From Pirellulales bacterium (lineage in GTDB: Bacteria > Planctomycetota > Planctomycetia > Pirellulales > JADZDJ01), in assembly GCA_035499655.1 (NCBI GenBank), contig DATJYL010000191.1, forward strand, positions 1 to 54,694: a DNA stretch of 54,694 bases, read 5' to 3'. Below the pieces are notes generated by a model, which had not been told where the DNA came from, made no database searches, and saw only the letters and a list, made by a program, of their open reading frames with translations. Below, in pieces: positions 34,386 to 42,469 of the stretch (the stretch's first letter is position 1; each line of letters starts with the position of its first letter). The position numbers and the translations under genes are program-made.

Positions 34386-36674
34386 TTACAACATGTCGAG
34401 CGGGTCGACATCGGCGATCCATTGCATGTGCTCGGGAATTTCCAATCCGTCGGTCGCCTGACGGATGACCGCTCGCAACTTATCGCCATCGACCCCTTGC
34501 ATTTGCAAATGAAAACGATGCTGCCCGCGCAATTTGGCGAACGGGGCCGCGGCGGGGCCCAGCAATCGGATTTCCGAATCGGGGCCAATGCGGAGAATGG
34601 TCTCGCGCAAGCGTTCGCTGAAATGTTGTGCGAACGCCTTGGTTTGATCGTGCGAGGCGCCGCGGATCACCAGGCGAATCATGGTTGTCGTGGGCGGATA
34701 ACCGTGAGCGGCGCGGAGCGGCAATTCCTGGCCGGCGAAGGCGCGGAAATCGTGCATTACCGCGGCGCGAATGGCCGGATGGTCGGGACTGAAAGTTTGC
34801 ACCAGCACTCGGCCCCCTTTTTCGCCCCGGCCTGTGCGGCCGGCCACTTGCGTGACCAGTTGAAACGTGCGCTCGGCGGCGCGGAAATCGGGCAAGTGCA
34901 GCGCCGTGTCGGCATTGATCACACCGACCAGTGTGACGTTTGGAAAATCCAGCCCCTTGGCGATCATTTGTGTGCCCAGCAAAATTTTCACTTTGCCTTC
35001 GCGGAATGCCGTGAGGGCCCGGTCGTGGCTGCCCGGCGCTTTCATGGCGTCGGTATCCATCCGCAGCACGGTGGCCTCGGGAAAGCGGGCGCGAATTTCC
35101 GCTTCCAACTTTTGCGTACCGACGCCGCGGAAGTGGATGCCGTGCGCGTGGCATTCCGGGCACTCGGTCGGCACGTTTTCGTGATAATCGCAGTAATGAC
35201 ACAGGGCCATGTCTTCGCTGCGATGATGCGTCAGCGGCAAATCGCACTGGGGGCAGCGGACTACGTGGCCACAGGCCGGGCATTGAATGTGTGTGGCAAA
35301 GCCGCGGCGATTGAGCAGCAGAATGACCTGACCGCCTTCGCGCAGGGCCGCTTCGATGGCTTGGTGCATTTGCCGCGAAACGGCGCCGCGGGAGTGCCGG
35401 CTGTGAAACTCGTTGCACAAATCGATGGTGCCCACGGCCGGCAATGGGCGATTGAACACGCGGCGCGGCATTTCGACCAGCCGAAACTCCCCCTCCGCTG
35501 CTCGATGCCAACTTTCCAGCGAAGGCGTGGCGGAAGCCAACACCAGCGGCACGTGTTCTTCGCGCGCCCGCCACAAAGCCACGTCGCGCGCATGGTATCG
35601 GGGCGCGCTATCTTGCTTGAAGGTGCTTTCGTGCTCTTCGTCGAGGATGATCAATCCCAAATGCGGCACGGGGGCAAACACGGCGCTGCGGGCCCCGACA
35701 ACCACTTGCACTTCGCCCCGGGCAATGCGTTCCCAGTGCCAGTGGCGCTGGGCATCACGCAAATGGCTGTGCAACACGGCGACGCTGTCGAAGCGGGAAC
35801 GAAACCGCTGGCAGGTTTGCGGCGTGAGGCTGATTTCCGGCACCAGCACAATTGCCTGCCGACCGTAGCTGACGACTTCTTGAATGGCCTGAATGTAAAC
35901 TTCAGTCTTGCCGCTGCCGGTGACGCCGTGGATGAGGATGGTTTCGTGCTGCGGCTGGCGGAGCGGAGTCAAAATGGCTTGCAGGGCGGCTTGCTGATCG
36001 ACATTGAGTTTCAAAGGCGGCTGGCGGACGGCGGGCGGCTCGCGCTGCGATTCGGCACTGATCCGCTGCGTGGTGGCTTTCAGAATGCCTTTACGGCGGA
36101 GGGCAGTAATTGGCGCTTGGGTACATTTGAGCGTCTGTGCCAGTTGACGGGGCTCCAAGGGATGCGGGCTGGCCGCGACGTAACGGACGATTTCGAATTG
36201 CTTTTTCGAGAGCTTCGCTTCCGGGAGTTTTTCTTTAGCATCCGGCGCCAGCGACAACATCGTGATTCTGCGTGTGCCCGCCTGGCTGCGCACGCCGGCC
36301 GGCAACACCGCTTCCAGCGCTTCGGCCCAGGAACACAAATAATGCTCGGCCATCCACTGCGTGAGTCGCAGCATGGTGGCGGGCAGCAGCGTGCGCTGAT
36401 CGATCACTTCGCTCAGCGGCTTCAATCGCCGGCCGACATCGCGTTTAGTTTCCAACTGCACGCAGTAGCCGGTAAGCGTTCGATTAGCGCGGCCAAACGG
36501 TGCCCGCACTCGGCGGCCAACTTCGAGCTGGCCACGCAAAGCGTCGGGCACGGCGTAATCAAATGTCTTTTCTACACCGCCGGGAAACACCACCGTGGCC
36601 ACCAACTGCTCGTGGGCCGCATCGAGTTCCCACGGCGCAGGCTCGAGTTCGAACAGTGGCTGTTGGTGGGGCAT
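34386..36674 (-). CDS. priA: Primosomal protein N' (PriA replication-restart helicase)
   Basis: A 762-residue PriA. The N-terminal DNA-binding region includes TFDYAVPDAL and VRAPFGRANRTLTGYC. Walker A is GVTGSGKTE (K256), the DEAH-type box LIILDEEHESTFKQ, then ASATPSLESW. The zinc-binding insert has four Cys pairs (CPACGHVVRCPQC, CHYC, CPEC). The helicase C-domain has MIAKGLDFPNVTLVGVINAD and QVAGRTGRG. It reloads the replicative helicase at stalled forks. The start at 36674 has no Shine-Dalgarno sequence; heptamer repeats lie immediately upstream. Confidence 0.97.
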   Translation of the reverse strand: MPHQQPLFELEPAPWELDAAHEQLVATVVFPGGVEKTFDYAVPDALRGQLEVGRRVRAPFGRANRTLTGYCVQLETKRDVGRRLKPLSEVIDQRTLLPATMLRLTQWMAEHYLCSWAEALEAVLPAGVRSQAGTRRITMLSLAPDAKEKLPEAKLSKKQFEIVRYVAASPHPLEPRQLAQTLKCTQAPITALRRKGILKATTQRISAESQREPPAVRQPPLKLNVDQQAALQAILTPLRQPQHETILIHGVTGSGKTEVYIQAIQEVVSYGRQAIVLVPEISLTPQTCQRFRSRFDSVAVLHSHLRDAQRHWHWERIARGEVQVVVGARSAVFAPVPHLGLIILDEEHESTFKQDSAPRYHARDVALWRAREEHVPLVLASATPSLESWHRAAEGEFRLVEMPRRVFNRPLPAVGTIDLCNEFHSRHSRGAVSRQMHQAIEAALREGGQVILLLNRRGFATHIQCPACGHVVRCPQCDLPLTHHRSEDMALCHYCDYHENVPTECPECHAHGIHFRGVGTQKLEAEIRARFPEATVLRMDTDAMKAPGSHDRALTAFREGKVKILLGTQMIAKGLDFPNVTLVGVINADTALHLPDFRAAERTFQLVTQVAGRTGRGEKGGRVLVQTFSPDHPAIRAAVMHDFRAFAGQELPLRAAHGYPPTTTMIRLVIRGASHDQTKAFAQHFSERLRETILRIGPDSEIRLLGPAAAPFAKLRGQHRFHLQMQGVDGDKLRAVIRQATDGLEIPEHMQWIADVDPLDML

Positions 36675-36728
36675 AGAAGAGCAGTGGACAGTGGTCGGAG
36701 AGCAGTGGTCGGTGGTCAGTAGTCAGTT
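36675..36728. repeat. Heptamer (TGACCAC) tract abutting the priA start codon
   Basis: Read on the minus strand, units are TGACTAC, TGACCAC, CGACCAC, TGCTCTC, CGACCAC, TGTCCAC, TGCTCTT, ending two bases before the ATG of priA. The same family recurs upstream of nadD at 37303-37347. Confidence 0.88.
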
Positions 36729-36830
36729 GTAGAGAGCGGAGATTGAAGGCCAACCGCTATCGGGACGGAGCACGCTATAACTACATTAGATACGCCGGGG
36801 CGATAACTGTCCATCGGTACAGTATCGAGA

Positions 36831-36889
36831 AGGCTTTGCACAAAAGCCCAAGTTGCCACAAAAAGGTAAAGGCCTGCACAAAAAGCCTA
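36831..36889. repeat. Two GCACAAAA hairpin-like direct repeats
   Basis: AAGGCTTTGCACAAAAGCCC (from 36830) and AGGCCTGCACAAAAAGCCT (36870-36888) are imperfect direct repeats. Each could form a small stem with the GCACAAAA motif in the loop. They lie downstream of the 99-residue gene and upstream of priA, both minus-strand. Confidence 0.5.
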
Positions 36890-36899
36890 ACGAGCCGCG

Positions 36900-37199
36900 C
36901 TAAGGATCGGGAATCGGGTTTATTACCGTTTCTGGAAACAAGCTTTTTGCACGTTCCATTTGTGACTGTGGAACGCTCATCATCATCATTGGCGGTTCAC
37001 CGAATATCCTAAGTGACCAAGGAAACGGCTTAACAGGATCGGCGGGGCCTGAGAATGTAAGGCCAGGAGTGTACAGGAAAGCATGTCGCTGGCGAATCCA
37101 GCTGTGTTGGCATCGGTACCACCAAACTGCGACGACGAAGAGGACGCCGACTGCAATCTGTAGCGGCAGGCTGTATCTTGGCAGTTTCATGCACCGCAT
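36900..37199 (-). CDS. Small membrane-anchored hypothetical protein
   Basis: A 99-residue protein starting MRCMKLPRYSLPLQI (ATG at 37199; a second ATG at 37190 gives MKLPRYS). One hydrophobic helix spans about residues 12-28 (LQIAVGVLFVVAVWWY). The exported part has HSWIRQRHAFL, PFPWSLRIFGE and ERAKSLFPETVI, a pattern I associate with planctomycete proteins that begin RFSLRTLL and continue into leucine-rich repeats; here those repeats are absent, so it may be truncated. No ribosome-binding site was identified. Confidence 0.6.
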   Translation of the reverse strand: MRCMKLPRYSLPLQIAVGVLFVVAVWWYRCQHSWIRQRHAFLYTPGLTFSGPADPVKPFPWSLRIFGEPPMMMMSVPQSQMERAKSLFPETVINPIPDP

Positions 37200-37302
37200 T
37201 GTAGCAGAGGGGTAGGATAAAGACGCTCGGAATTTTTTGCGGGAGCGTCACTTGCCCGGCAAATGTCTGCTGGATAAGAATGGTCGGGAAAGGCGTCTTC
37301 AC

Positions 37303-37347
37303 TGACAACTGGCCACTGATCACTGCTCTTGGCCACTGACCACTGCT
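37303..37347. repeat. Heptamer (TGACCAC) tract upstream of nadD
   Basis: Units TGACAAC, TGGCCAC, TGATCAC, TGCTCTT, a 6-base GGCCAC, then TGACCAC and TGCTAAA end seven bases before the ATG at 37354, leaving no room for a Shine-Dalgarno sequence. It is the same unit family as the priA tract. Confidence 0.88.
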
Positions 37348-37353
37348 AAAACC

Positions 37354-37962
37354 ATGCGTTTAGGCTTATTTGGCGGGAGCTTCGATCCGGTGCATTATGG
37401 CCATTTGTTGTTGGCCGAGTGTTGCCGCGAGCAGTGCCGGCTAAATGCCGTGTGGTTTGTGCCGGCGGCGATTCCGCCGCATAAGCAAAATCATACGCTG
37501 ACGGCGGCGACGGAGCGGATTGAAATGTTGAAGCTGGGCATCGGCGGGCACGAGGCCTTCAACGTGTACACCGGCGAAATTGATCGGGGCGGAGTCAGCT
37601 ACACCGTCGACACGCTGCAGCAATTGCACGATGAGCAGCCTGAGCGCGAGTTGTTCTTTCTGATGGGGGCCGACTCGTTGGCCGATTTGCCCAACTGGCG
37701 GCAGCCGGAGCGAATTTGCACGCTGGCTGTTCCCGTCGTCGTTCGCCGGGCCGGTTCGCCGGAGCCTGACGATTCGGTCCTCTCACGCCTGATGTCGCCC
37801 GCGCGGCTGGAAATTGCCCGGCAGCACCGTGTGGAAATGCCAACGATCGATCTGAGCGGTTCCGATTTGCGGCGGCGGATGGCGGCCGGATTGAGCATTC
37901 GTTATCGCACGCCTCGGGCGGTAGAAAAGTACATTGAGACGCGGCGGCTGTATCGTACATAA
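37354..37962 (+). CDS. nadD: Nicotinate-nucleotide adenylyltransferase
   Basis: A 202-residue enzyme. The nucleotidyl-transferase motif is GLFGGSFDPVHYGHLLLAE (the GGSFDPxHxGH signature), followed by VWFVPAAIPPHKQ with substrate-binding residues, FFLMGADSLADLPNW, and the C-terminal ISGSDLRRR-type motif (IDLSGSDLRRRMAAG, then IRYRTPRAVEKYI). It transfers AMP from ATP to nicotinate mononucleotide in NAD synthesis. Length is standard. It is a single gene here, not in the usual cluster with obgE, proA or rsfS. Confidence 0.96.
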   Translation: MRLGLFGGSFDPVHYGHLLLAECCREQCRLNAVWFVPAAIPPHKQNHTLTAATERIEMLKLGIGGHEAFNVYTGEIDRGGVSYTVDTLQQLHDEQPERELFFLMGADSLADLPNWRQPERICTLAVPVVVRRAGSPEPDDSVLSRLMSPARLEIARQHRVEMPTIDLSGSDLRRRMAAGLSIRYRTPRAVEKYIETRRLYRT

Positions 37963-38041
37963 AGCCGTAACCGCCAGTCGCGCTGAATCACTTTGGATGA
38001 TTTTTTTGTGGCGCTGGCGCGACCAACGGTCGCGGCTTTAT
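37960..38041. repeat. Imperfect inverted repeat downstream of nadD
   Basis: TAAAGCCGTAACCGCCAGTC at 37960 pairs imperfectly with GACCAACGGTCGCGGCTTTA ending near 38040; a run of seven Ts lies in the loop. It separates nadD from the convergent 86-residue gene and could act as a terminator for either. Confidence 0.6.
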
Positions 38042-38057
38042 GAATCGCGCCGAGACG

Positions 38058-38318
38058 TTATGCGGCTTTGCGCTGGGGGACGATTTCGCTGAGTTCGGGT
38101 CCCAGGTCGATGGAGGCTACGTCGGGATCGGCCCACAGGGCGTTGAGCACTTCGTGCAGTTGCTCGGCGGGCGAAAGTGTGGGATCTAAAAACAGCCACT
38201 TTTGTCCACGCAGGACACACGCGCCGCCGGCGCAGCCCTCAAGCCATTCTTGCCGCACCTTGTAGCCTGCCCGACGGGCGAGTTCCAGCGCTTCTTCCAG
38301 CAGTTCGACGGTGAGCAT
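38058..38318 (-). CDS. Small conserved hypothetical protein, 86 residues
   Basis: Starts MLTVELLEEALELARRAGYK with GGAG six bases upstream of the ATG at 38318. A helix is followed by a short beta segment with two Cys (EGCAGGACVLRGQKWLFLD) and a second helix containing AEQLHEVLNALW. The layout recalls small planctomycete proteins annotated only as hypothetical. The two Cys in GCAGGAC might bind a metal. It has a solid ribosome-binding site and coding-like composition. Confidence 0.75.
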   Translation of the reverse strand: MLTVELLEEALELARRAGYKVRQEWLEGCAGGACVLRGQKWLFLDPTLSPAEQLHEVLNALWADPDVASIDLGPELSEIVPQRKAA

Positions 38319-38603
38319 GGGGGTCTCCGTGTTTTATGCTAAACCGCAAGCGGATAGAAAAATCGACGGCCGCGCGTGGTTATTCCCTTGCAGCGGGCCG
38401 CGGATTGTAGCGGCTTGCATTACAGTTGCCCAGGCGAGTCCGACGATACCATTGAATGTGTATGCCGGTCACGTCGCAACTCAATCTAAGGCAGGAAGTT
38501 GCGTCGAAAATGCGCCGGCCAGCCAGAGGGCGTAATTCAGGCGGGGCGGGCATCCCGATACGACCTTGCCGGTCGCGAAAAATGTACCTTGGCGGAGAAC
38601 GTG

Positions 38604-39479
38604 ATGACGCTATCACCTCAGGACAATCAGCCGACCCCGGAGCAACACATTGCGCTATTGAAGCAGCAGTTAGCGCAAGCGCAAAAGCTGACGGCGCTGG
38701 GCGAGTTGGTCGGCACCACCACGCACGAATTCAACAACGTGCTGATGACGATTTTGAATTACGCCAAAATGGGGCTGCGGCACAAAGATACGGCCACGCG
38801 CGACAAGGCGCTGGACAAAATTCTCGCCGCCGCCAACCGGGCGGCCAAAATTACAAACGGCATATTGAGCTTTGCCCGCAATCGCGCGAGCGGATTAGAA
38901 CCGACCGATTTAACCCGGGTGATTGCGGATTCGCTCCTGCTGCTGGAGCGAGAGATGAACAAATACCGCATTCGCGTGGAGACGCAAATTGAGCAGGCTC
39001 CCGCGGCCATGGCCAACGGCAACCAAATTCAGCAAGTGCTGTTGAATTTGCTGATCAACGCGCGGCAGGCGATGCCTAACGGGGGCGGGATTGTGATCCG
39101 CTTGAGTTACGACGCGGCGGCAAACATGGTGGAACTGGCAGTCCGCGATAGTGGTTGCGGCATGACGCCGGAAGTGTTGCGGCGGATTTTCGATCCGTTT
39201 TTTTCGACCAAAGCCGGTCCGGATGCCAGCGGCAAAGGTGGCACCGGGTTGGGGCTTTCGATGTGCCGGGACATTATTGAAGCGCATCACGGGCGGATTC
39301 GGGTGGATAGCAGCGTGGGCAAAGGAACGGCCTTCACCATCAAACTGCCGGCGGCGGTGACGACAGCGATTCCCGTGCCCGGAGCTGCAGTTGCAAATGG
39401 CACTGCCGCGGCAGCGCCCGTTGCTGCGCTGACCACCCCAAGTGCGGCAGGTATTTCGCCAAGCCGAGCCGGACATTAA
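38604..39479 (+). CDS. Soluble sensor histidine kinase (NtrB-like)
   Basis: A 291-residue kinase starting at the ATG at 38604 (GGAG at 38594-38597); the open frame reaches further upstream but without signals. A short coiled helix (HIALLKQQLAQAQKLTALGE) leads into the phospho-acceptor His in TTTHEFNNVLMTIL, the HEFNN form found in NtrB-like kinases. ATPase motifs: N-box LLNLLINARQAM, G1 RDSGCGM, F-box FDPFFSTK, G2 GGTGLGLS. No membrane helix or PAS domain, so the signal probably comes from a partner protein. The Ala/Pro-rich tail of about 45 residues is not part of the fold. No response regulator is adjacent. Confidence 0.92.
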   Translation: MTLSPQDNQPTPEQHIALLKQQLAQAQKLTALGELVGTTTHEFNNVLMTILNYAKMGLRHKDTATRDKALDKILAAANRAAKITNGILSFARNRASGLEPTDLTRVIADSLLLLEREMNKYRIRVETQIEQAPAAMANGNQIQQVLLNLLINARQAMPNGGGIVIRLSYDAAANMVELAVRDSGCGMTPEVLRRIFDPFFSTKAGPDASGKGGTGLGLSMCRDIIEAHHGRIRVDSSVGKGTAFTIKLPAAVTTAIPVPGAAVANGTAAAAPVAALTTPSAAGISPSRAGH

Positions 39480-39498
39480 GCGGTAACGGCCGGCAATG

Positions 39499-39523
39499 CC
39501 CGACTGACACAGTCGGGCTATGT
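39499..39523. repeat. Hairpin related to the MITE core, 20 bp after a kinase gene
   Basis: CCCGACTG-ACA-CAGTCGGG followed by CTATGT matches, in inverse orientation, the internal hairpin and adjacent bases of the 80-bp element at 557-636. The element's ends are not present. It starts 20 bases after the stop codon at 39479 and could work as a terminator stem. Confidence 0.75.
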
Positions 39524-39694
39524 ATGAATAGTCGCCCGGCCAATGCCTTTCGCCCGGCGCACGCCAATTTCTTCTTGCGTTTGCCGGGGTTTCGCCTATC
39601 ATGGAGCGGCATAGGCAACATGCGGCGGCGCATGTTTACGGAAACATTCGGAACAGGCTGAAATTGGACTCTTTCCAATTTCAAGGAGGCGCGG

Positions 39695-41395
39695 ATGGAG
39701 TGGAACTGGCGGCCGGTGTGTCGGCGTCAGCGAGTGATCCCATTAATGATGGGCGCTATTTGGACATACGCCGGTGTGTGTTGCAATTCTCTTTGGGCCC
39801 AGTATCCCACCGCGCCGCAAATTACCGATCGGTATGCGCCCGGTCAAATTACCGTGGGCATAGAAGATTACGCCACGGCTCCGGACACGGCCACATCGCT
39901 GACTGATCGGACCGCTGCCCAAGTGGCACGGATCAATTTTATGCGATCGGATCCGGCCGATCCCAATGAATATGTCGTGAACGATTTGAACGGGAATTTG
40001 TACACGCTCAACAAGACCACGCGGCAATTCACGACGTTTTTTAACTTCGCCAGCATTTTTCCACATTTCGATAATAATCCGGGCCTGGCCGCCGGATTGG
40101 TGACAATTCAATTCGATCCGAATTTCGACGGCGATCCATCGCAGCCGGGCTACGGCGAGTTTTACACCACGCACACGGAAACACAGGGGGGCCAAACCAG
40201 TTTTTCGCAGGGCGTGCTAGACGAATGGCAGATTACCAACCCGGCGGACTTTGGCAACCCGGCGGATGTTTCTGAACTGACCCATCGCGAAATGCTGCGG
40301 GTAACTTACAGTTCCAACATTCATCCGCTGGGCGACATTATTTTCGATCCGAATGCCAAGCCCGGCGACGCGGATTATCGGATGATGTACATCGCCAGCG
40401 GCGACGGGGCGGCGGGGGAAAGCCTGAACACAACGACACGCGCCCAGGATCAGATGTTGAACAACTATTTGGGCAAGGTGTTGCGGATTCAACCGAATGC
40501 GGTATCGGACCCCAGCGGGCCATACAGCATTCCCAGCGACAATCCGTTTAATACGCCGGCAGACATTGCCGCGGGAGCTAAGGGCGAGATTTGGGCCTAC
40601 GGATTCCGCAACCCGCATCGGCTGAGTTGGGACCCACAAAGCAACCAATTGATTGTCGACAACATTGGCTTGAATTCGTACGAAGAAGTGAATTTTGTCA
40701 CCAAGGGGCAAAATTACGGCTACTCGACCATCGAAGGCAATCAGGTACTCAGCAGCACAACCAATCAAGTCACCAACGCACCGTTGCCGGCCACGCTGCC
40801 GATTACTATTAGTCCCGGCAATGTCGTGGGCAGCATTGTTCCCACGTATCCGGTCGTGCAATACAGCCACGAAGATGGCGACGCAATTTCCAGCGGATTT
40901 GTGTATCGCGGGACGGGCATTCCGCAGCTCGACGGAAAATATGTATTTGGCGACATTACTTCGGCCCGGCTGTTTTACGTCGATTACGCCACGATGTTGG
41001 CGTACGAAAGCACCAATACGCCGGTACCGATGTCGGACATTCACGAATTGAACATCGTGCAAAACGGCGCGCCGATTCGCCTGTTCGATTTGGTACACAC
41101 CACGTTCGATTTGCGAAATGACGGTGTGCTGGACGGAGATGTGTTGCCGGGGGCCGACAGCAGCTTAGTCACGGCCGGCAACGATCCTTACGGCGTTGCA
41201 TACGGCGGCGGCCGGGCCGATATTCGCTTGATCGAAGGGGACGATGGCGAAATCTATATCATCAGCAAAAGCGACGGCATGATTCGCGAATTGGTGGCCG
41301 TGCCGGAGCCGGCAACATGGGCACTGCTAGGACTAGGAATGCTCGGCGTGGGATGGTCGCACTCTTTCGGCCGCAACAGAAAACGGAGTCCTTAA
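39695..41395 (+). CDS. PQQ-dependent sugar dehydrogenase-like beta-propeller with PEP-CTERM
   Basis: A 566-residue exported protein. AAGGAGG lies eight bases before the ATG at 39695; the signal segment is VIPLMMGAIWTYAGVCC then NSLWAQ. The propeller resembles soluble glucose/sorbosone dehydrogenases (YliI type): NYLGKVLRIQPN, EIWAYGFRNPHRLSWDP, EEVNFVTKGQNYGYSTIEG, GDAISSGFVYRG, KYVFGDITSARLF and DDGEIYIISKSDGMIREL. It would oxidise an aldose sugar with PQQ and Ca2+ at the cell surface. The C-terminus is a PEP-CTERM anchor (VPEPATWALLGLGMLGVGW followed by basic residues). Its 3' end overlaps the convergent LamG gene by 63 bases. Confidence 0.88.
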   Translation: MEWNWRPVCRRQRVIPLMMGAIWTYAGVCCNSLWAQYPTAPQITDRYAPGQITVGIEDYATAPDTATSLTDRTAAQVARINFMRSDPADPNEYVVNDLNGNLYTLNKTTRQFTTFFNFASIFPHFDNNPGLAAGLVTIQFDPNFDGDPSQPGYGEFYTTHTETQGGQTSFSQGVLDEWQITNPADFGNPADVSELTHREMLRVTYSSNIHPLGDIIFDPNAKPGDADYRMMYIASGDGAAGESLNTTTRAQDQMLNNYLGKVLRIQPNAVSDPSGPYSIPSDNPFNTPADIAAGAKGEIWAYGFRNPHRLSWDPQSNQLIVDNIGLNSYEEVNFVTKGQNYGYSTIEGNQVLSSTTNQVTNAPLPATLPITISPGNVVGSIVPTYPVVQYSHEDGDAISSGFVYRGTGIPQLDGKYVFGDITSARLFYVDYATMLAYESTNTPVPMSDIHELNIVQNGAPIRLFDLVHTTFDLRNDGVLDGDVLPGADSSLVTAGNDPYGVAYGGGRADIRLIEGDDGEIYIISKSDGMIRELVAVPEPATWALLGLGMLGVGWSHSFGRNRKRSP

Positions 41396-42382
41396 CCGGG
41401 ACGAAAACAATCTCCTGGCTTTCAGCAAGCAAATAGCGCCTCCCCACGCGGCCAGCACCAGGGTACTGGGTTCCGGCACTTGGGACAGATAAATGCTTTG
41501 AATGCTGTTTGACCCCGTGGCGGACAAGGCTTCGTTGTAAATTTGGACTTCGTCAATGAAGCCGGTAAAAGGCGTGGTGTCGTCGTTAATTTGTCCGCCA
41601 ATTTTGATGCCCAACGAGGCGGTGTTGGACGTCCGATCGGTTCCCGAGGTTAGCTGCCAGGAATCGCCGGTGGGCGCGGTGGAACTGAGCACGGCGCCGT
41701 TGCGATACAGGGTGATGGAGCCGGTATCGTAGTTGAACACGGCCGCCAAATAGGTCCACGTATTCAACGGCAGCGCGCTGGTTTGGCTATTGGAAGTGTT
41801 ATCGATGCCGAGGTTGGAGTAAGTCAGTCGCTGGCCGTCGCTGTCGAGCCGCCGCCCGATGCCTGTGATGCGGTAGGTGCCGCTGACGTTTTCAATTTCC
41901 ATGAGTGCCCGGCCATCGTGAGGCGTATCGTCCGCGCCGGAATCTCCGCGGAGCAAAGCCATGAGCGAAGTGGTTCCGGTGATGGGCTGCGTGGGCTTGA
42001 ACCAACCCATGATGGTAATGCCTGTTACTTGCTTGGTACCGATGAGTGGAGAAACACTGGAACTGGCGAACGAAACGCCAGCCTTCATGTCGTCGTTGCC
42101 GGGGGATGTTGCGTGGGGACTCAGCGGACCGGGAGGAGTCGAAACGGCGCCGGCTTGCAGGGCATTGCCGCCGCCGGGAAAGGCATCTTGGCTAACTCGT
42201 TGCAGACCACCATAGAACATCCAAATGTTGACCGCGTTGGAACCCTGATCGGTTTCGGTAAAAGGATCGCCCGGCGCGGGATCGTCGAACGTATAACTGT
42301 CGACTAAGGCAGCACGAGCCTGGAAGGCTAAAGCGGCGAGGAGCACGCAGGCCAGAATTATTCGCCGCAGCATATTTGCCAC
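41333..42382 (-). CDS. LamG-domain (concanavalin-like) PEP-CTERM protein
   Basis: A 349-residue protein with a signal peptide (RRIILACVLLAALAFQARA). The body is one LamG/laminin-G-like jelly-roll: ITIMGWFKPTQPITG, LPLNTWTYLAAVFNYD, ITLYRNGAVL and FTGFIDEVQIYNEAL, the standard signature of sugar-binding LamG-3 domains. The anchor is VPEPSTLVLAAWGGAICLLK followed by Arg-rich residues, then an unusual 20-residue extension. GTG at 42382 or ATG at 42373 may be the start. The last 63 bases overlap the convergent dehydrogenase gene, so the extension after the anchor is encoded opposite the other gene's anchor. Confidence 0.88.
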   Translation of the reverse strand: MANMLRRIILACVLLAALAFQARAALVDSYTFDDPAPGDPFTETDQGSNAVNIWMFYGGLQRVSQDAFPGGGNALQAGAVSTPPGPLSPHATSPGNDDMKAGVSFASSSVSPLIGTKQVTGITIMGWFKPTQPITGTTSLMALLRGDSGADDTPHDGRALMEIENVSGTYRITGIGRRLDSDGQRLTYSNLGIDNTSNSQTSALPLNTWTYLAAVFNYDTGSITLYRNGAVLSSTAPTGDSWQLTSGTDRTSNTASLGIKIGGQINDDTTPFTGFIDEVQIYNEALSATGSNSIQSIYLSQVPEPSTLVLAAWGGAICLLKARRLFSSRLRTPFSVAAERVRPSHAEHS

Positions 42383-42469
42383 TTTCCATCCCCCCGGCCC
42401 ATGGTAGACGACTTAATATCAGGTTGCGCTGTTATTGCTGCAATGTGCGAACTGTCTGGGTTGCCAAAA

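Noticed and set aside
34335-36722. 795-codon open frame antisense to priA
   Set aside because: It mirrors PriA codons on the opposite strand, is rich in His, Gln, Arg and Phe, and has no family pattern; PriA motifs on the other strand are unambiguous.
40217-41098. 293-codon minus-strand frame opposite the sugar dehydrogenase
   Set aside because: Shadow; the plus strand has a ribosome-binding site, signal peptide, propeller motifs and PEP-CTERM end.
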